64,000 bases of DNA, from the NCBI RefSeq assembly GCF_002162375.1, contig NZ_CP021425.1, positions 4,295,001 through 4,359,000 on the forward strand. The letters run 5' to 3'. Below are positions 36,401 to 46,392 of this stretch, one piece after another (the stretch's first letter is position 1; every line of letters starts with the position of its first letter). The stretch comes from Oleiphilus messinensis. GTDB lineage: Bacteria; Pseudomonadota; Gammaproteobacteria; Pseudomonadales; Oleiphilaceae. The notes beneath the pieces are model-generated. The model was not told where the DNA came from. It saw only the letters and a list, made by a program, of their open reading frames with translations, and made no database searches. The position numbers were made by a program, and so were the translations under genes.

Positions 36401-38512
36401 CTATCGGAAGGGGGGGGAATACAAGATTGATCCGCTCCCTCTGGCCTGAATAACAAATCGAAAAACCTGCTCCGGCCCCGAAAATACTGGGTTATACCAG
36501 TACACGCCGTATACTGCCCCGACTTCACTTTCCCCAGTCTTTAACAGTTTTACCGCCATATCATATCCGCGATCATCCACTGCAATACCTTCTACAGTTA
36601 ATGGGTGCCAATCACCATTATTGATCCGGGTTTCCACGCTGATTAATGGCTCATGCAAGTTAATCTTATCCGCTGAAACATCTCGCCATTGCATTACCCA
36701 ATAGGCCTCAAGATCATCAACCGCATGATAAAAACGGGGCGCACTCTCAATCGCGCGTTCGACCGGCTCCATTATTGACTCTGGGGTAAAACGTTTTGTC
36801 GCTAACCGGTATACCCATTGCTCCGGTAGCTCTGCAATTCGGGCCGTACCACCCATATCCAAAGCAAGTTGACGCAGCTGACTTGCAAGATACGGCTGGG
36901 TATTTTTGCCGAATAAGGTATGACCACCTTCGTAGTATTGGCGTCCATACTCTTCAGGTGTTGTAACATACCCGGTATAGCCTCCAGCCAGACTCGCCAC
37001 CATGACCTGTTTCCGACGAAGTTCACGACCGCTTTTAACCTCAGAGTCTTCGGTCGCTGAGCGCACGGCATCCGCAATACGTTGGCCGGATTCTACGGTT
37101 ACTTCGAAAGGCAACGGCAGTATCAGCAAATCATTGATTTCGACAATCTGAAACAAAACTGAATCAGGAAAACTGTCTTTCGGCTCTAACCATCGCTGTA
37201 ACCAATCACCGCCGAGAATTCGCTTACGCCCCTGACAATTATCTTCTGCAGCATCCCAACGACGACTCCCCTGACGAATAAACGGCAAATAACCAATCAC
37301 AGGAGAAGTATGCTCCAAAGGCGCGGCAGCCAGTGTGGTACCTGCCGCAGCTTCGGTGCAGATTTCAGTTTGCCCAATCCGCGGTTTTTCCGTAATTGAT
37401 ACCTGCCGAACCGCTGAACGCAAGGAAACCTGAGCCGTTAGATCCTTCTCCAGTGAATTAAACAATTCAATAGCATGTTTTCCGATTTCACGCCCGATGC
37501 GTCGGGCTTCCAGATAACCCAGGCGATTAAAACGGGCTGCGGGTGCAATGTCGCCGTGGGTACCCTCAAAAGCGCTGACATGTATTTGATTCTCCCGATC
37601 ATAACGTTGCTCCAAATACCATTGCCAATCCTTGTGGATATAAGCCCACACATCCGCATTAAACAAAGGCTCGCCTTCCGGTAACGCGGTACCATGAATT
37701 GAGAAGCTGGCGAAACCGCCTAGTGGCACGCTTCGACCGTCCGGCTGGATTGAATCTATCCGCACCATATACATTGCCGGATTAATATAATGGAAATCCC
37801 GCTCTGGTTGATATTCCTTATCAAGGATCGAACGATTTTCCAGGTACGCGGGCAGAGAACGATTTCGGGTTAAGCCCCAGATATCTGTTTTTCCTGAAGC
37901 CAGTTTGGCTGGCCCCCGGGATCGATAGGCTTGCAATGCAGCTTCAGAAATTCGTTGCAACACAAACTCAAAATAGTCCTCCGCAAAACCAGCCTGGTTT
38001 GAGATATGTTTGTTATAGAATTGACTGCCCACAATTTGGCCGGGTGCCGAATGGGTGTGAGTCGCCATCAGGCTGATACGACTGATATCAGTTCCCATCT
38101 CCGGCGCCAAACGCTCTCCCAGTGCGGCATGCAAGATACGTGAACCTGAAACCAGATCCGTTTGTATCACGAGGTGACGCTCTTCATCCGTTTGCAAATA
38201 GTAAGCTCGAGCGTACAAATGAGTGCGAACTCCCTGACCTACAGTTGACCACGTGGCATAACCGCCCCGGGGCAGAAATCCAGGCGGTGGCGTAATATCA
38301 ACGGTTGCGGCACCCGCGATAAAATTTCCGCCCCCGGGAATGGCCCGATTAGATTCATTTGCAACGACATCAGGATTTAGAACGGGTTCGGAATAACGAT
38401 AGTGAAACTCTTTCCAAACCAATCCAGAATTGTGATATTTGCCTGCAACGATAACGAAACAAGTGACGGCTAAAAGCACCAACAAGATTAACCCCGATCG
38501 ACGAACGCGCAA
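36401..38512 (-). CDS. Neutral/alkaline ceramidase
   Basis: A 703-residue N-terminally anchored or exported enzyme that would split ceramide into sphingosine and fatty acid. A hydrophobic segment occupies residues 7-24. The catalytic domain shows the family marks GAATVDITPPPGFLPRGGYA, THTHSAPG at 151-158 (zinc ligand and catalytic serine region), FEGTHGDIAP, GGYTGYVTTPEEY and YYEGGHTLFGKNTQPYL; a C-terminal immunoglobulin-like domain follows. Length and motif order fit the neutral ceramidase family. Bacterial homologues act on host or environmental sphingolipids. Ordinary ceramide is rare in these bacteria, so the true substrate may be a related N-acyl lipid. Confidence 0.92.
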   Translation of the reverse strand: MRVRRSGLILLVLLAVTCFVIVAGKYHNSGLVWKEFHYRYSEPVLNPDVVANESNRAIPGGGNFIAGAATVDITPPPGFLPRGGYATWSTVGQGVRTHLYARAYYLQTDEERHLVIQTDLVSGSRILHAALGERLAPEMGTDISRISLMATHTHSAPGQIVGSQFYNKHISNQAGFAEDYFEFVLQRISEAALQAYRSRGPAKLASGKTDIWGLTRNRSLPAYLENRSILDKEYQPERDFHYINPAMYMVRIDSIQPDGRSVPLGGFASFSIHGTALPEGEPLFNADVWAYIHKDWQWYLEQRYDRENQIHVSAFEGTHGDIAPAARFNRLGYLEARRIGREIGKHAIELFNSLEKDLTAQVSLRSAVRQVSITEKPRIGQTEICTEAAAGTTLAAAPLEHTSPVIGYLPFIRQGSRRWDAAEDNCQGRKRILGGDWLQRWLEPKDSFPDSVLFQIVEINDLLILPLPFEVTVESGQRIADAVRSATEDSEVKSGRELRRKQVMVASLAGGYTGYVTTPEEYGRQYYEGGHTLFGKNTQPYLASQLRQLALDMGGTARIAELPEQWVYRLATKRFTPESIMEPVERAIESAPRFYHAVDDLEAYWVMQWRDVSADKINLHEPLISVETRINNGDWHPLTVEGIAVDDRGYDMAVKLLKTGESEVGAVYGVYWYNPVFSGPEQVFRFVIQARGSGSILYSPPFR

Positions 38513-38876
38513 CTCCCAACCTCCCTATCAAGGCATCTGAACAATATTGAAGAACCCGTTAAAAACCTATAATGCCGTATTTGCACCGCATTTATATGAC
38601 ACTATGTCACGTTTTAACAAAACATTGTACAATTGTGCACCAAACTTATGGATTGAAGTGTCAAAGCGTTACACTAACACCACAGAATCACACATTAGCG
38701 ACAGGAGTAGTCGCTATACTTCCCTTACAACTAAAAAAATGTACCTGCTTGATCGCGCTGTCAGTCTCCAACGGATATTTGACCGCCCTTCTCGATCAAG
38801 TCTCCTTTTTAACAAAAAGCACAAAGTATAGAAGCACAGGATGCTCCGCGTTAGCGAGCAGTATGGAGAACCTCAA
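38513..38876. other. Intergenic region before the di-haem peroxidase
   Basis: About 360 bases between divergent genes. It contains two small dyads, TGACA-CTA-TGTCA (38597-38609) and GCGAC-GTCGC near 38698-38714, and an AT-rich tract. Open frames here lack ribosome binding sites and family similarity, so none is called. Confidence 0.5.
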
Positions 38877-40343
38877 ATGAAAAAAACTCGACTCAGCCAC
38901 GTTATCATGCTCGGAACCTTAGTGTTAACCGGCTGTAATGATGATGACAACAATAGCCAAGCAACCACAGATGAAGAAGTACGCACCCTGGCAACGTCCC
39001 ATGGCCTGAATGGCGACCCGGTGGGAACGAAAAGTATCGCCAGTATTGATGAACCTCTCGCCCAACTGGGCATGAAGCTGTTCTACAGCAAAGGCCTTGG
39101 GGGTGACCTCGATTCGGCGTGCGTAAGCTGCCACCACCCAATTATGGGCGGAGGGGATAACCTGTCACTCCCAATCGGCGTTCAGGCAGAAGACCCCGAC
39201 CTGATTGGCCCGGGACGAATACACTCCCAGGCAAAAGCGGTTGCCGCAAATATGGAATATGACGGCGGCCCCACGGTTCCACGTAATGCACCCACTACTT
39301 TCAATTTGGGCTTGTGGGAAAAAGGGCTGTTCCACGATTACCGCGTCGAGGTGCTTGATAACGGTATTAGAACACCGGACAGCGCATTTGGTACCGCAGA
39401 CAGTGCGGCCCACTCACTTTCTCAAGCCCAGGCGATGTTTCCTGTAACTTCAGCTGAAGAAATGCGTTCCGATTTTGAGAAGGATGGTTCGAATCAGGAT
39501 CTGCGAGTCGCCCTGACGGAGCGGTTCACCAGTCAAGCGCTGCCAAACACCTGGCTCGATGAGTTTCAGGCGGCATTCAATTCAACGGATGATGCACAGA
39601 CACTCATTACCTACGATAACATTGCTTCTGCCCTGGCGGCGTACCAACAATCTCAATCCTTCGTAAATTCGCCCTGGAACAACTATGTGAAAGGCGATAA
39701 TGGCGCGCTTTCAGATGCGGCGAAACGGGGAGCAAAACTTTTCTATTCATCTGTAGAAGACGGTGGTGCGGAATGTGTGGCTTGCCACTCTGGCGATTTC
39801 TTCACTGATGAATCATTCCATGTACTCGCCATTCCTCAAATCGGTCGCGGCAAAGGCAATGGTGAAGACGGCAGCGACGACTTCGGCCGGGCCCGTGAAA
39901 CCGGCCAGGAATCAGATCGATACGCGTTTCGTACACCCTCGTTGCTGAATATTGAGGTCACTGGTCCGTACGGACATGACGGCGCATACGATACACTTGC
40001 AGACGTTGTCCGACATCACTTGAACCCTGAAGCGGCAATTGACAACTTCGATTTCACACTGGGCGCGCTGGCTCAGGGTGACGTGCAACATGAGCACGCC
40101 GAGTCCAACACCCGCTTGGCCCTGCAACAACTGCAAAAACAACAAGCCGATGGCAGCTCCAAACTCAAAACAGTGAACCTTTCAGAGCAACAAATTGATG
40201 ATCTGGTTGCCTTCCTGGAAACGCTTACCGATCCCTGTGTCAAAGATCGGGAATGTCTCACGCCCTGGATTCCGGATACGACCAGCACAGGTCCAGACGG
40301 ATTACAGCTGAATGGTTATGATGAAGCTGGTAATTTACTTTAA
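38877..40343 (+). CDS. Di-haem cytochrome c peroxidase-family lipoprotein
   Basis: A 488-residue protein with a lipoprotein signal (lipobox L-T-G-C at residues 17-20) and two c-type haem motifs, CVSCH at 82-86 and CVACH at 300-304. The haem layout and PFRTPSLLNIEVTGPYGHDG-like stretch (here YAFRTPSLLNIEVTGPYGHD) match the cytochrome c peroxidase/MauG family, which reduces peroxide or performs oxidations in the periplasm. Length exceeds the ordinary peroxidase (about 330), with extra loops between hemes. The start is chosen at MKKTRL because GGAG lies eight bases upstream and the lipobox then sits correctly; twelve more codons are open. A strong terminator follows. Confidence 0.9.
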   Translation: MKKTRLSHVIMLGTLVLTGCNDDDNNSQATTDEEVRTLATSHGLNGDPVGTKSIASIDEPLAQLGMKLFYSKGLGGDLDSACVSCHHPIMGGGDNLSLPIGVQAEDPDLIGPGRIHSQAKAVAANMEYDGGPTVPRNAPTTFNLGLWEKGLFHDYRVEVLDNGIRTPDSAFGTADSAAHSLSQAQAMFPVTSAEEMRSDFEKDGSNQDLRVALTERFTSQALPNTWLDEFQAAFNSTDDAQTLITYDNIASALAAYQQSQSFVNSPWNNYVKGDNGALSDAAKRGAKLFYSSVEDGGAECVACHSGDFFTDESFHVLAIPQIGRGKGNGEDGSDDFGRARETGQESDRYAFRTPSLLNIEVTGPYGHDGAYDTLADVVRHHLNPEAAIDNFDFTLGALAQGDVQHEHAESNTRLALQQLQKQQADGSSKLKTVNLSEQQIDDLVAFLETLTDPCVKDRECLTPWIPDTTSTGPDGLQLNGYDEAGNLL

Positions 40344-40384
40344 CGGTTCACTAACACCGTTTTAAACCACGTTCCTCCAGCCTG

Positions 40385-40424
40385 AAAGCCCCCTTGTTCG
40401 CAACTCGAGCTCGGGGGCTTTTTT
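40385..40424 (+). terminator. Rho-independent terminator of the peroxidase gene
   Basis: Stem AAAGCCCCC (40385-40393) and GGGGGCTTT (40413-40421) with a 19-base loop and six T residues at 40419-40424. Confidence 0.88.
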
Positions 40425-40481
40425 GCTGCTCGTTTTTTGCTAACCTGTTTTTTGCTGAGCCGTTTTTTTCACCGAAATGGA

Positions 40482-43400
40482 TCAATTCAGTGAAACCGGA
40501 GAGCCCTTCAGGGATTGCGTTTCCAGCTTACCTTCTTCCAATAGCAATTTTTCAAAGGTAGCCGCGGGGAGTGGCGGACAGAACAAGTAACCTTGCCCAA
40601 TCAGGCAACCTTCCTCTTTCAAGATCAGCAACTGGTCACCCGTCTCGATACCCTCGGCAACCACGTCCAGCCTCAAACTATGGGACAGGGCTACAATCGC
40701 TCGGGCAATGACTCGATCATCTTCGTCTCTGGGCAGATCCTGGACGAATGAGCGATCAATCTTGAGGCGATTAACCGGTAACTTCTTCAGGGATGACAAG
40801 GACGAATAGCCGGTACCAAAATCATCAATTGCGACGGTACAGCCCAGAGATTTGAGCTCCTCCAGCATCGCGCTGGTTTGCTCCACTTTTTTCATCAAGT
40901 GACCTTCGGTAATCTCTATTTCGAGCCGTTCTGCCGGGAAGGCTTCAGCAGCAAAGATCGCTTTTACTCGCTCGATCAAGCGCGGATCTTCAAATTGCCG
41001 GGCGGAAAAATTGACCGCTATAAAAGGTAGCACGTATCCATTATCGCTCCAGCATCTCCACTGTCGGCATGCCAGGCGCAAGATTACTTCTCCCAACTCG
41101 ATAATCTGGCCATTTTGCTCCGCTAAGGCAATAAATTCCACCGGTGGGACGATCCCCCGCTCGGAATGAAGCCAACGCGCCAACACCTCAGCGCCCGTTA
41201 CCAGGCCGGTATTCAAGTCGATTTGCGGCTGAAAATAAACGGTAAACTCCTCCCGCTCGATTGCCATACGAATTTCCGCTTCCATCTTGACCCGCAAAAA
41301 AGCTTCTTCAGTAAGCTGAGGCGTATAAAATTCGTAGGTATTACGGCCCCGCTCTTTTGCCTTGTACATCGCAGCATCTGCATTTCTTAACAAGGTGGGC
41401 ACATCACTCGCATCGCGGGGGTACATACTGATCCCGATGCTGGCAGAAACCACCATTTCATGTCCACCAACACATTTCGGGAGATAAAAGCTTTGTAATA
41501 ATTGGTCAACAAGAATCGTGACCTGCCCGATCTCATCAATGTGTTCCATTACAATCACAAACTCATCACCACCAATTCGGGCAATGGTGTCTTCCTGACG
41601 CACTCGATTACGTAAATGGCTGGCGATATTCTTCAACAACTCATCACCGGCAGAATGACCCAGACTGTCATTTATGTGTTTAAATCCGTCGAGATCCAAA
41701 AACAATACCGCGACGCCAAAATTTTCGCGCTGACCTCGTTCCAGTGAGTGCGTGAGCCGGGCTTGCAGGAGAAGGCGATTAGGCAAAGCTGTGAGTGGGT
41801 CATGATGTGCCAGATAGTCCAGCTGTTCCTGAGAATGCTTGAGTGCTGAAATGTCCGAGGAAATACCGACATATCCGGTAACCATCCCTTCAGGACTCTT
41901 GATTGCGCTGATCGTTAACCATTCCGGATAGATCGCACCACTTTTGCGACGATTCCAGACTTCTCCCTGCCAATTCCCCTGACTTTTTATGTCTTGCCAC
42001 ATTGCGGCGTAAAACAGCTCATCATGTTTACCGGATTTTAGTAAACCCGGGGTTTTCCCCTGCACCTCGTCTCGGTGATAACCGGTGATTTTTTCAAACG
42101 CGTCATTCACATCCACTATGACGCTGTTTGCATCGGTCAATACGATTGCTTCCGCAGCATGTTCGAATACGGTGGCAGCCTGCCGGATGCGCTCATCAGT
42201 GAGTCGATGCTCCGTCATGTCCTGAACAGTACCATAAACTCTGATCGGTACCTGTTCTTCATTAAACTCCACATTGATCTGACTGTGGACATATTTCGTC
42301 GATCCGGACGGGGTTACAATACTGTGAACATAATTAATCGGCTCATGCTCCACAAGAACACGTTGATAAGCACTAATCAGCTCCTCCCGGTCTTTCGGTA
42401 AAAGACAATTGATGAAGTCTTCTCGGCCGACTGTCGCTTCCGCATTCTCCAAACCAAAAATGTTGAATAACTCCCGCGTGCATTCGAAGTTCAGACTCGA
42501 CACAGATAGCTCCCAGGAGCCAATGTGGGCCAGCTGTTGAGCATTGGTCAGCAACTCTTTGCTCCGGGCCAGTCTGGCTTCGGAGTAATAGCGATCCGTT
42601 ACATCCCGACAAATGGCAATGAGCCCCAACAGCTTACCTTTCGGGTCAAAGTATGGGGTTTTGACCACATCCAGGAGCATTCGCCGCCCGTGACTCAACT
42701 CGAACCAGGCTTCTTTACGTACGGTGCGACGGGAAGTTAAAACCTGCTGGTCATCAATACTGAAGAGTTCGTCCAACTCCTGGTTGACCACGAATTGTTG
42801 GTGCTGCCCTGTGATATGACGCTCTGTAAATCCAGTGATGGCTTCGAACGCTTTGTTGCAGCCGAGATACTGATGACTTTCATTTTTGAAAAATATGACA
42901 TCGGGAATTGAATCGATGAGCGCTTTAAGTAAGGATTTTTCCAATGTGATACGGGCATGAGAACGCAACAACAATAGCGTAAAAACCGCCAGTATCCCCA
43001 ACATCATCAGTGCGACTAAAAAATAATCCTGATACTGACGCCAGACTTCCGGCTTATTAATGATCCGTGCTTTCGAACCAACATCATCGACTGACAAGCT
43101 AAACTGCCGCAAAACATCATAGTCAAATGTGGGAACATTCGGGCTTTTTCGCAAAACGCCGATGTCCCTGACAGGTTCTCCCAGAAAAATACGCTGAACC
43201 ATGAGCGCCGCTTCCCGGCCTTGTTGAAAATGACTGACCAAGGTTCCACCGAGGATCCCGTCACCAACACCATGCTCCCAAAGATGAAAAACGGGAACCC
43301 GATTGAGTGACGTCATAGTCAATTGCAGACCCTCTTCAAATGATCTTGCCTCACCGGTACGGTCACGGTAAGCGGAAAGGAGCAAAACCATGTCATTTTG

Positions 43401-44069
43401 ATCCAGCATTGCAAGACTCTGTCCCCACTCATCCCAGGTTAAATCTGCAAGCGATCGTTCTTGCACCTCAAGCATCGGGAAGTCAGATTGAACGCCCTTA
43501 AATGTTTGCAGGTCTGCCTGGCCGGAGGGTGTCGGGTCAACAAGTATATTCAGACGCTTGCGACCTGGAAAAAGGGAGGTCATCATGGTCAGGGTATCCC
43601 GAAAGGAAGACGCTTCCACGACTCCCGTAACATCCGGAACCGGATCTAGATCAATCGCCAGTTGAACATTATTGACACCCAGAAACACAATTGGCGTATC
43701 AGACAAAACATGCCGCCGGTGGTTGAGCAAAAAGTTCAGCGCATTGTCATCAGCACTGACAACCACATCGTAGGGTTTTCTATGGGCCAGTTTGTATTGC
43801 AACAAACGTAGAAACCGGGATTGCATTTCAGCATCATAAAGTCGTTTGCTGTCCATAAACTCAATATCCAGTTCTACACTGCCTTGCGGGAATACTGAAT
43901 GGATGCCGGCAATAACTTTATCCGTGGTTGGGAACTCGGGATGATAGGAAAACAACAAAAGTATTCGATGATGCCCCGGCTCCGGGTTGCTTGCGAACCC
44001 TCCCGCGGAGAAACAAATAAAGACGATAAATAACCAGCCAGAAAAGAGCATTCTCTGGTGTTTAGGCAT
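40482..44069 (-). CDS. Membrane PAS-GGDEF-EAL c-di-GMP protein with ABC-type sensor
   Basis: A 1195-residue inner-membrane enzyme. Order: signal or anchor (about 8-27), a periplasmic ABC substrate-binding-like sensor (about 35-330; HHRILLLFSYHPEFPTTDKV and PIVFLGVNNVQ), one membrane helix (about 348-370), two to three PAS domains (LKALIDSIPDVIFFKNESHQ and AATVFEHAAEAIVLTDANSV), GGDEF and EAL. The GGDEF motif RIGGDEF is intact and the EAL loop reads EVL with the rest present: EITEGHLM, IDDFGTGYSS, LKIDRSF, AEGIET and GQGYLF. Both making and breaking c-di-GMP are possible. It is monocistronic and would sense a periplasmic ligand, unidentified. Confidence 0.94.
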   Translation of the reverse strand: MPKHQRMLFSGWLFIVFICFSAGGFASNPEPGHHRILLLFSYHPEFPTTDKVIAGIHSVFPQGSVELDIEFMDSKRLYDAEMQSRFLRLLQYKLAHRKPYDVVVSADDNALNFLLNHRRHVLSDTPIVFLGVNNVQLAIDLDPVPDVTGVVEASSFRDTLTMMTSLFPGRKRLNILVDPTPSGQADLQTFKGVQSDFPMLEVQERSLADLTWDEWGQSLAMLDQNDMVLLLSAYRDRTGEARSFEEGLQLTMTSLNRVPVFHLWEHGVGDGILGGTLVSHFQQGREAALMVQRIFLGEPVRDIGVLRKSPNVPTFDYDVLRQFSLSVDDVGSKARIINKPEVWRQYQDYFLVALMMLGILAVFTLLLLRSHARITLEKSLLKALIDSIPDVIFFKNESHQYLGCNKAFEAITGFTERHITGQHQQFVVNQELDELFSIDDQQVLTSRRTVRKEAWFELSHGRRMLLDVVKTPYFDPKGKLLGLIAICRDVTDRYYSEARLARSKELLTNAQQLAHIGSWELSVSSLNFECTRELFNIFGLENAEATVGREDFINCLLPKDREELISAYQRVLVEHEPINYVHSIVTPSGSTKYVHSQINVEFNEEQVPIRVYGTVQDMTEHRLTDERIRQAATVFEHAAEAIVLTDANSVIVDVNDAFEKITGYHRDEVQGKTPGLLKSGKHDELFYAAMWQDIKSQGNWQGEVWNRRKSGAIYPEWLTISAIKSPEGMVTGYVGISSDISALKHSQEQLDYLAHHDPLTALPNRLLLQARLTHSLERGQRENFGVAVLFLDLDGFKHINDSLGHSAGDELLKNIASHLRNRVRQEDTIARIGGDEFVIVMEHIDEIGQVTILVDQLLQSFYLPKCVGGHEMVVSASIGISMYPRDASDVPTLLRNADAAMYKAKERGRNTYEFYTPQLTEEAFLRVKMEAEIRMAIEREEFTVYFQPQIDLNTGLVTGAEVLARWLHSERGIVPPVEFIALAEQNGQIIELGEVILRLACRQWRCWSDNGYVLPFIAVNFSARQFEDPRLIERVKAIFAAEAFPAERLEIEITEGHLMKKVEQTSAMLEELKSLGCTVAIDDFGTGYSSLSSLKKLPVNRLKIDRSFVQDLPRDEDDRVIARAIVALSHSLRLDVVAEGIETGDQLLILKEEGCLIGQGYLFCPPLPAATFEKLLLEEGKLETQSLKGSPVSLN

Positions 44070-44315
44070 AACTGAGCATCCTTTCGTTCGTTACGGAACC
44101 TCGCTCACCAGAACCATTTGTCAGCGTTGGGTTCCATCTTTATTACCGGGCATGTTAAGCGGACTCAAGTCATTTCCAGTGTAGACCATCACGAGTTTAA
44201 AGACGAAACACGCAGCGTCTATTTTTTCACCAACTATTGCGATTCTTGAACAGCTTGATCACGTGACTTTGGGACTTAGTGCCTGTTGCCCTTGGGAACG
44301 GTTTCCGTTGCGTCT

Positions 44316-45119
44316 TTAATCACTAGTAATATTCGAATCCTTGAAAAATGCCAGCAAAGTTGCCAGAAACGTCTGCGGCAACTCTGCGAACGGTGCGTGA
44401 CCACTCTCGAATTCAGAGTAAACAGCATCAGGCATAAGGGCACGAGCAACTCGTCCATCTTTACTGGCAGGGATCAAGGGATCCAGTTTACCAAAAGCGA
44501 GCAAGACCGGGAGGGTCAAATTTGCTGCCAACGCCTTCAAGTCATGATCAGGGTCAGCAAAGCTACGCCAAATACCCCGGTTAATATCTCGAGATACCGC
44601 AAGTGACTGCTCCTGGGTTGCGCGCTTTTTCATCTGCCGGACAACATTAGTATTGCTTCGCAAGTAATACCTCGCCAGTATACCGGGAGGAATAGCCAGT
44701 GGACCGGACATCAAGCGACAGAAAAAACGCGTCATTAAATTATGGTGAGTAAATCCCCCGGGTGAAACAAGGGCAAGCGCTCTGGTATTCTCAGGACATT
44801 CAAGAGCATATCGGGCAGCAACAAACCCACCAACCGAATTACCGAGTAGTATAGGCCTATGAATTTCGAGCTCGACCACAACTTGCTTTAGTACATCCAG
44901 GTAAAAATCCGGATGAACATTGATATCGGGATTCGGTGCAGGTGATGACCCGTAACCGGGCCAATCGAGCGCAAAAACTCGAAATTTAGCTGCCAGTGCG
45001 GGAACAATGGCATCAAAATCCCGACTGTCTCCCGGATTGGCGTGAAGCAGTATTAACGGATTGCCCGCCCCGGACTCTCTGTAGAAAACGGGCCCACTCT
45101 TCAGATTCACTATTGGCAT
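44316..45119 (-). CDS. Alpha/beta hydrolase
   Basis: A 267-residue soluble alpha/beta-hydrolase. The nucleophile elbow is GNSVGG with Ser95, the oxyanion hole is in LLHANPGDSRDF near residues 25-36, the acid is Asp in GKLDPLIP and the base is His in SGHAPFAE. These support an esterase, epoxide hydrolase or C-C hydrolase type activity, which sequence alone does not resolve; the HANPG oxyanion variant (HGxPG is commoner) is worth noting. No signal peptide is visible, so it is cytoplasmic. It diverges from the MBL-fold lipoprotein gene across about 200 bases. Confidence 0.9.
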   Translation of the reverse strand: MPIVNLKSGPVFYRESGAGNPLILLHANPGDSRDFDAIVPALAAKFRVFALDWPGYGSSPAPNPDINVHPDFYLDVLKQVVVELEIHRPILLGNSVGGFVAARYALECPENTRALALVSPGGFTHHNLMTRFFCRLMSGPLAIPPGILARYYLRSNTNVVRQMKKRATQEQSLAVSRDINRGIWRSFADPDHDLKALAANLTLPVLLAFGKLDPLIPASKDGRVARALMPDAVYSEFESGHAPFAELPQTFLATLLAFFKDSNITSD

Positions 45120-45326
45120 TCGGTCCTTCTCTTCTAAGCGCTATATGATCAAATCCATGATGCTGTTTTTCCTCTTCCCAAGGATACTCGGCCTAACCTG
45201 TTATTGGAACTGCTGTTGGCCTTTATTGCCATGCTGTCGCCAATTCGCTAGCATGCCCGTGCACAACAGAGTTTACGGTTTAAAAGGCTCTTACTTTCTA
45301 ACACTATGGATCAAGGAAATCCAATT

Positions 45327-46253
45327 ATGGCGATTTTGAAATCAAGTACTGCGCGCTGCCGCACTTTTTTCAACCCGAAGTTAAACGGACACACCACTCA
45401 ACGACGCCAGATTACGATTTCAGGCAGCATGATTCTGTTGCTAGCAATACTGCTTAACGGATGCGCGTCCACCGGAGAACCCAAACCAGAGCCACTCAAA
45501 CTTTACGTGTTCGATTGCGGAAATATTAAAGTCGCCGATGTCTCTCTCTTTTCCCCCGGCTTCGATGAAGGTCAGGAAAAAGAGCTGACCAATAGCTGCT
45601 ACCTGATTCGCCACCCCGAAGGTGATATGGTTTGGGATACCGGCTTAAACGACGCCATCGGCCCGAAAGGACTTGAGCTATGGGATGGAGCCTTCCATTT
45701 AAGTGTAACCAATCCACTGGGCAAGCAATTGAAAGCCCTGCAGATCAAGCCAGAGGAAATTGATTATCTGGGGATTTCACATTTCCACATGGATCACACC
45801 GGCAATGCAAATCTGTTCACGAACGCCAGCCTGCTGATTCAAAAGGAAGAATATGATGCCGCATTTGGCAAGAAAGCCGATAAATACGGCTTTCAACCTG
45901 AGACCTATAGCCAGGTTAACCGTGAAAAAATCAACGTGTTGAACAGTGATCATGATGTATTCGGTGATGGAAAAGTAATCATTAAACGCGCCATCGGCCA
46001 TACCCCTGGCCATCAGGCTTTGTATATCGACCTCGAAGATGAAGGCCCGATAATGCTCTCAGGGGATCTATATCACTTCACTAAAAATCGAACATTCAGA
46101 CGCGTGCCATCCTTTAACTACGACAAAGCACAAACCCAACAGTCCATGGACAGTGTTGAAATTTTCATGAGAAACAAAGGGGCTAAAATGTGGATTCAAC
46201 ACGACAAGGAGCAAAATGAATCGATTCGTCGCGCACCATATGCATATCAGTAA
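45327..46253 (+). CDS. MBL-fold hydrolase lipoprotein, AHL-lactonase-like
   Basis: A 308-residue metallo-beta-lactamase-fold protein. After a lipoprotein-type signal with lipobox L-N-G-C (near residue 47), it carries the zinc motif SHFHMDHTGN (H-x-H-x-D-H), a distal His in GHTPGHQ and an Asp in SGDLYHF. Similarity is to the N-acyl homoserine lactonase family, but these motifs are shared with many other hydrolases, and membrane anchoring is atypical for signal-quenching enzymes. The start at 45327 is preferred: AAGGA lies nine bases upstream. Metal ligands are intact, so it should be active on an unknown ester or lactone. Confidence 0.85.
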   Translation: MAILKSSTARCRTFFNPKLNGHTTQRRQITISGSMILLLAILLNGCASTGEPKPEPLKLYVFDCGNIKVADVSLFSPGFDEGQEKELTNSCYLIRHPEGDMVWDTGLNDAIGPKGLELWDGAFHLSVTNPLGKQLKALQIKPEEIDYLGISHFHMDHTGNANLFTNASLLIQKEEYDAAFGKKADKYGFQPETYSQVNREKINVLNSDHDVFGDGKVIIKRAIGHTPGHQALYIDLEDEGPIMLSGDLYHFTKNRTFRRVPSFNYDKAQTQQSMDSVEIFMRNKGAKMWIQHDKEQNESIRRAPYAYQ

Positions 46254-46279
46254 CGTGGGGCTTTGGCCATAAAGCAGCA

Positions 46280-46318
46280 ATGGTGACACCGGTGACAGGA
46301 ACAAAAACTGTTCACCAT
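46280..46318. terminator. Possible terminator hairpin between convergent genes
   Basis: ATGGTGA at 46280-46286 pairs with TCACCAT at 46312-46318 across a 25-base loop, between the MBL gene stop and the TauE gene stop. There is no T run. It is only a weak candidate. Confidence 0.3.
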
Positions 46319-46392
46319 GGCAATCACAAGAAACAGCGTCAACCCGAAAAATCAGATTGGCGCTGAGTTTCAAGCAAGGTACCAAAGATCCG

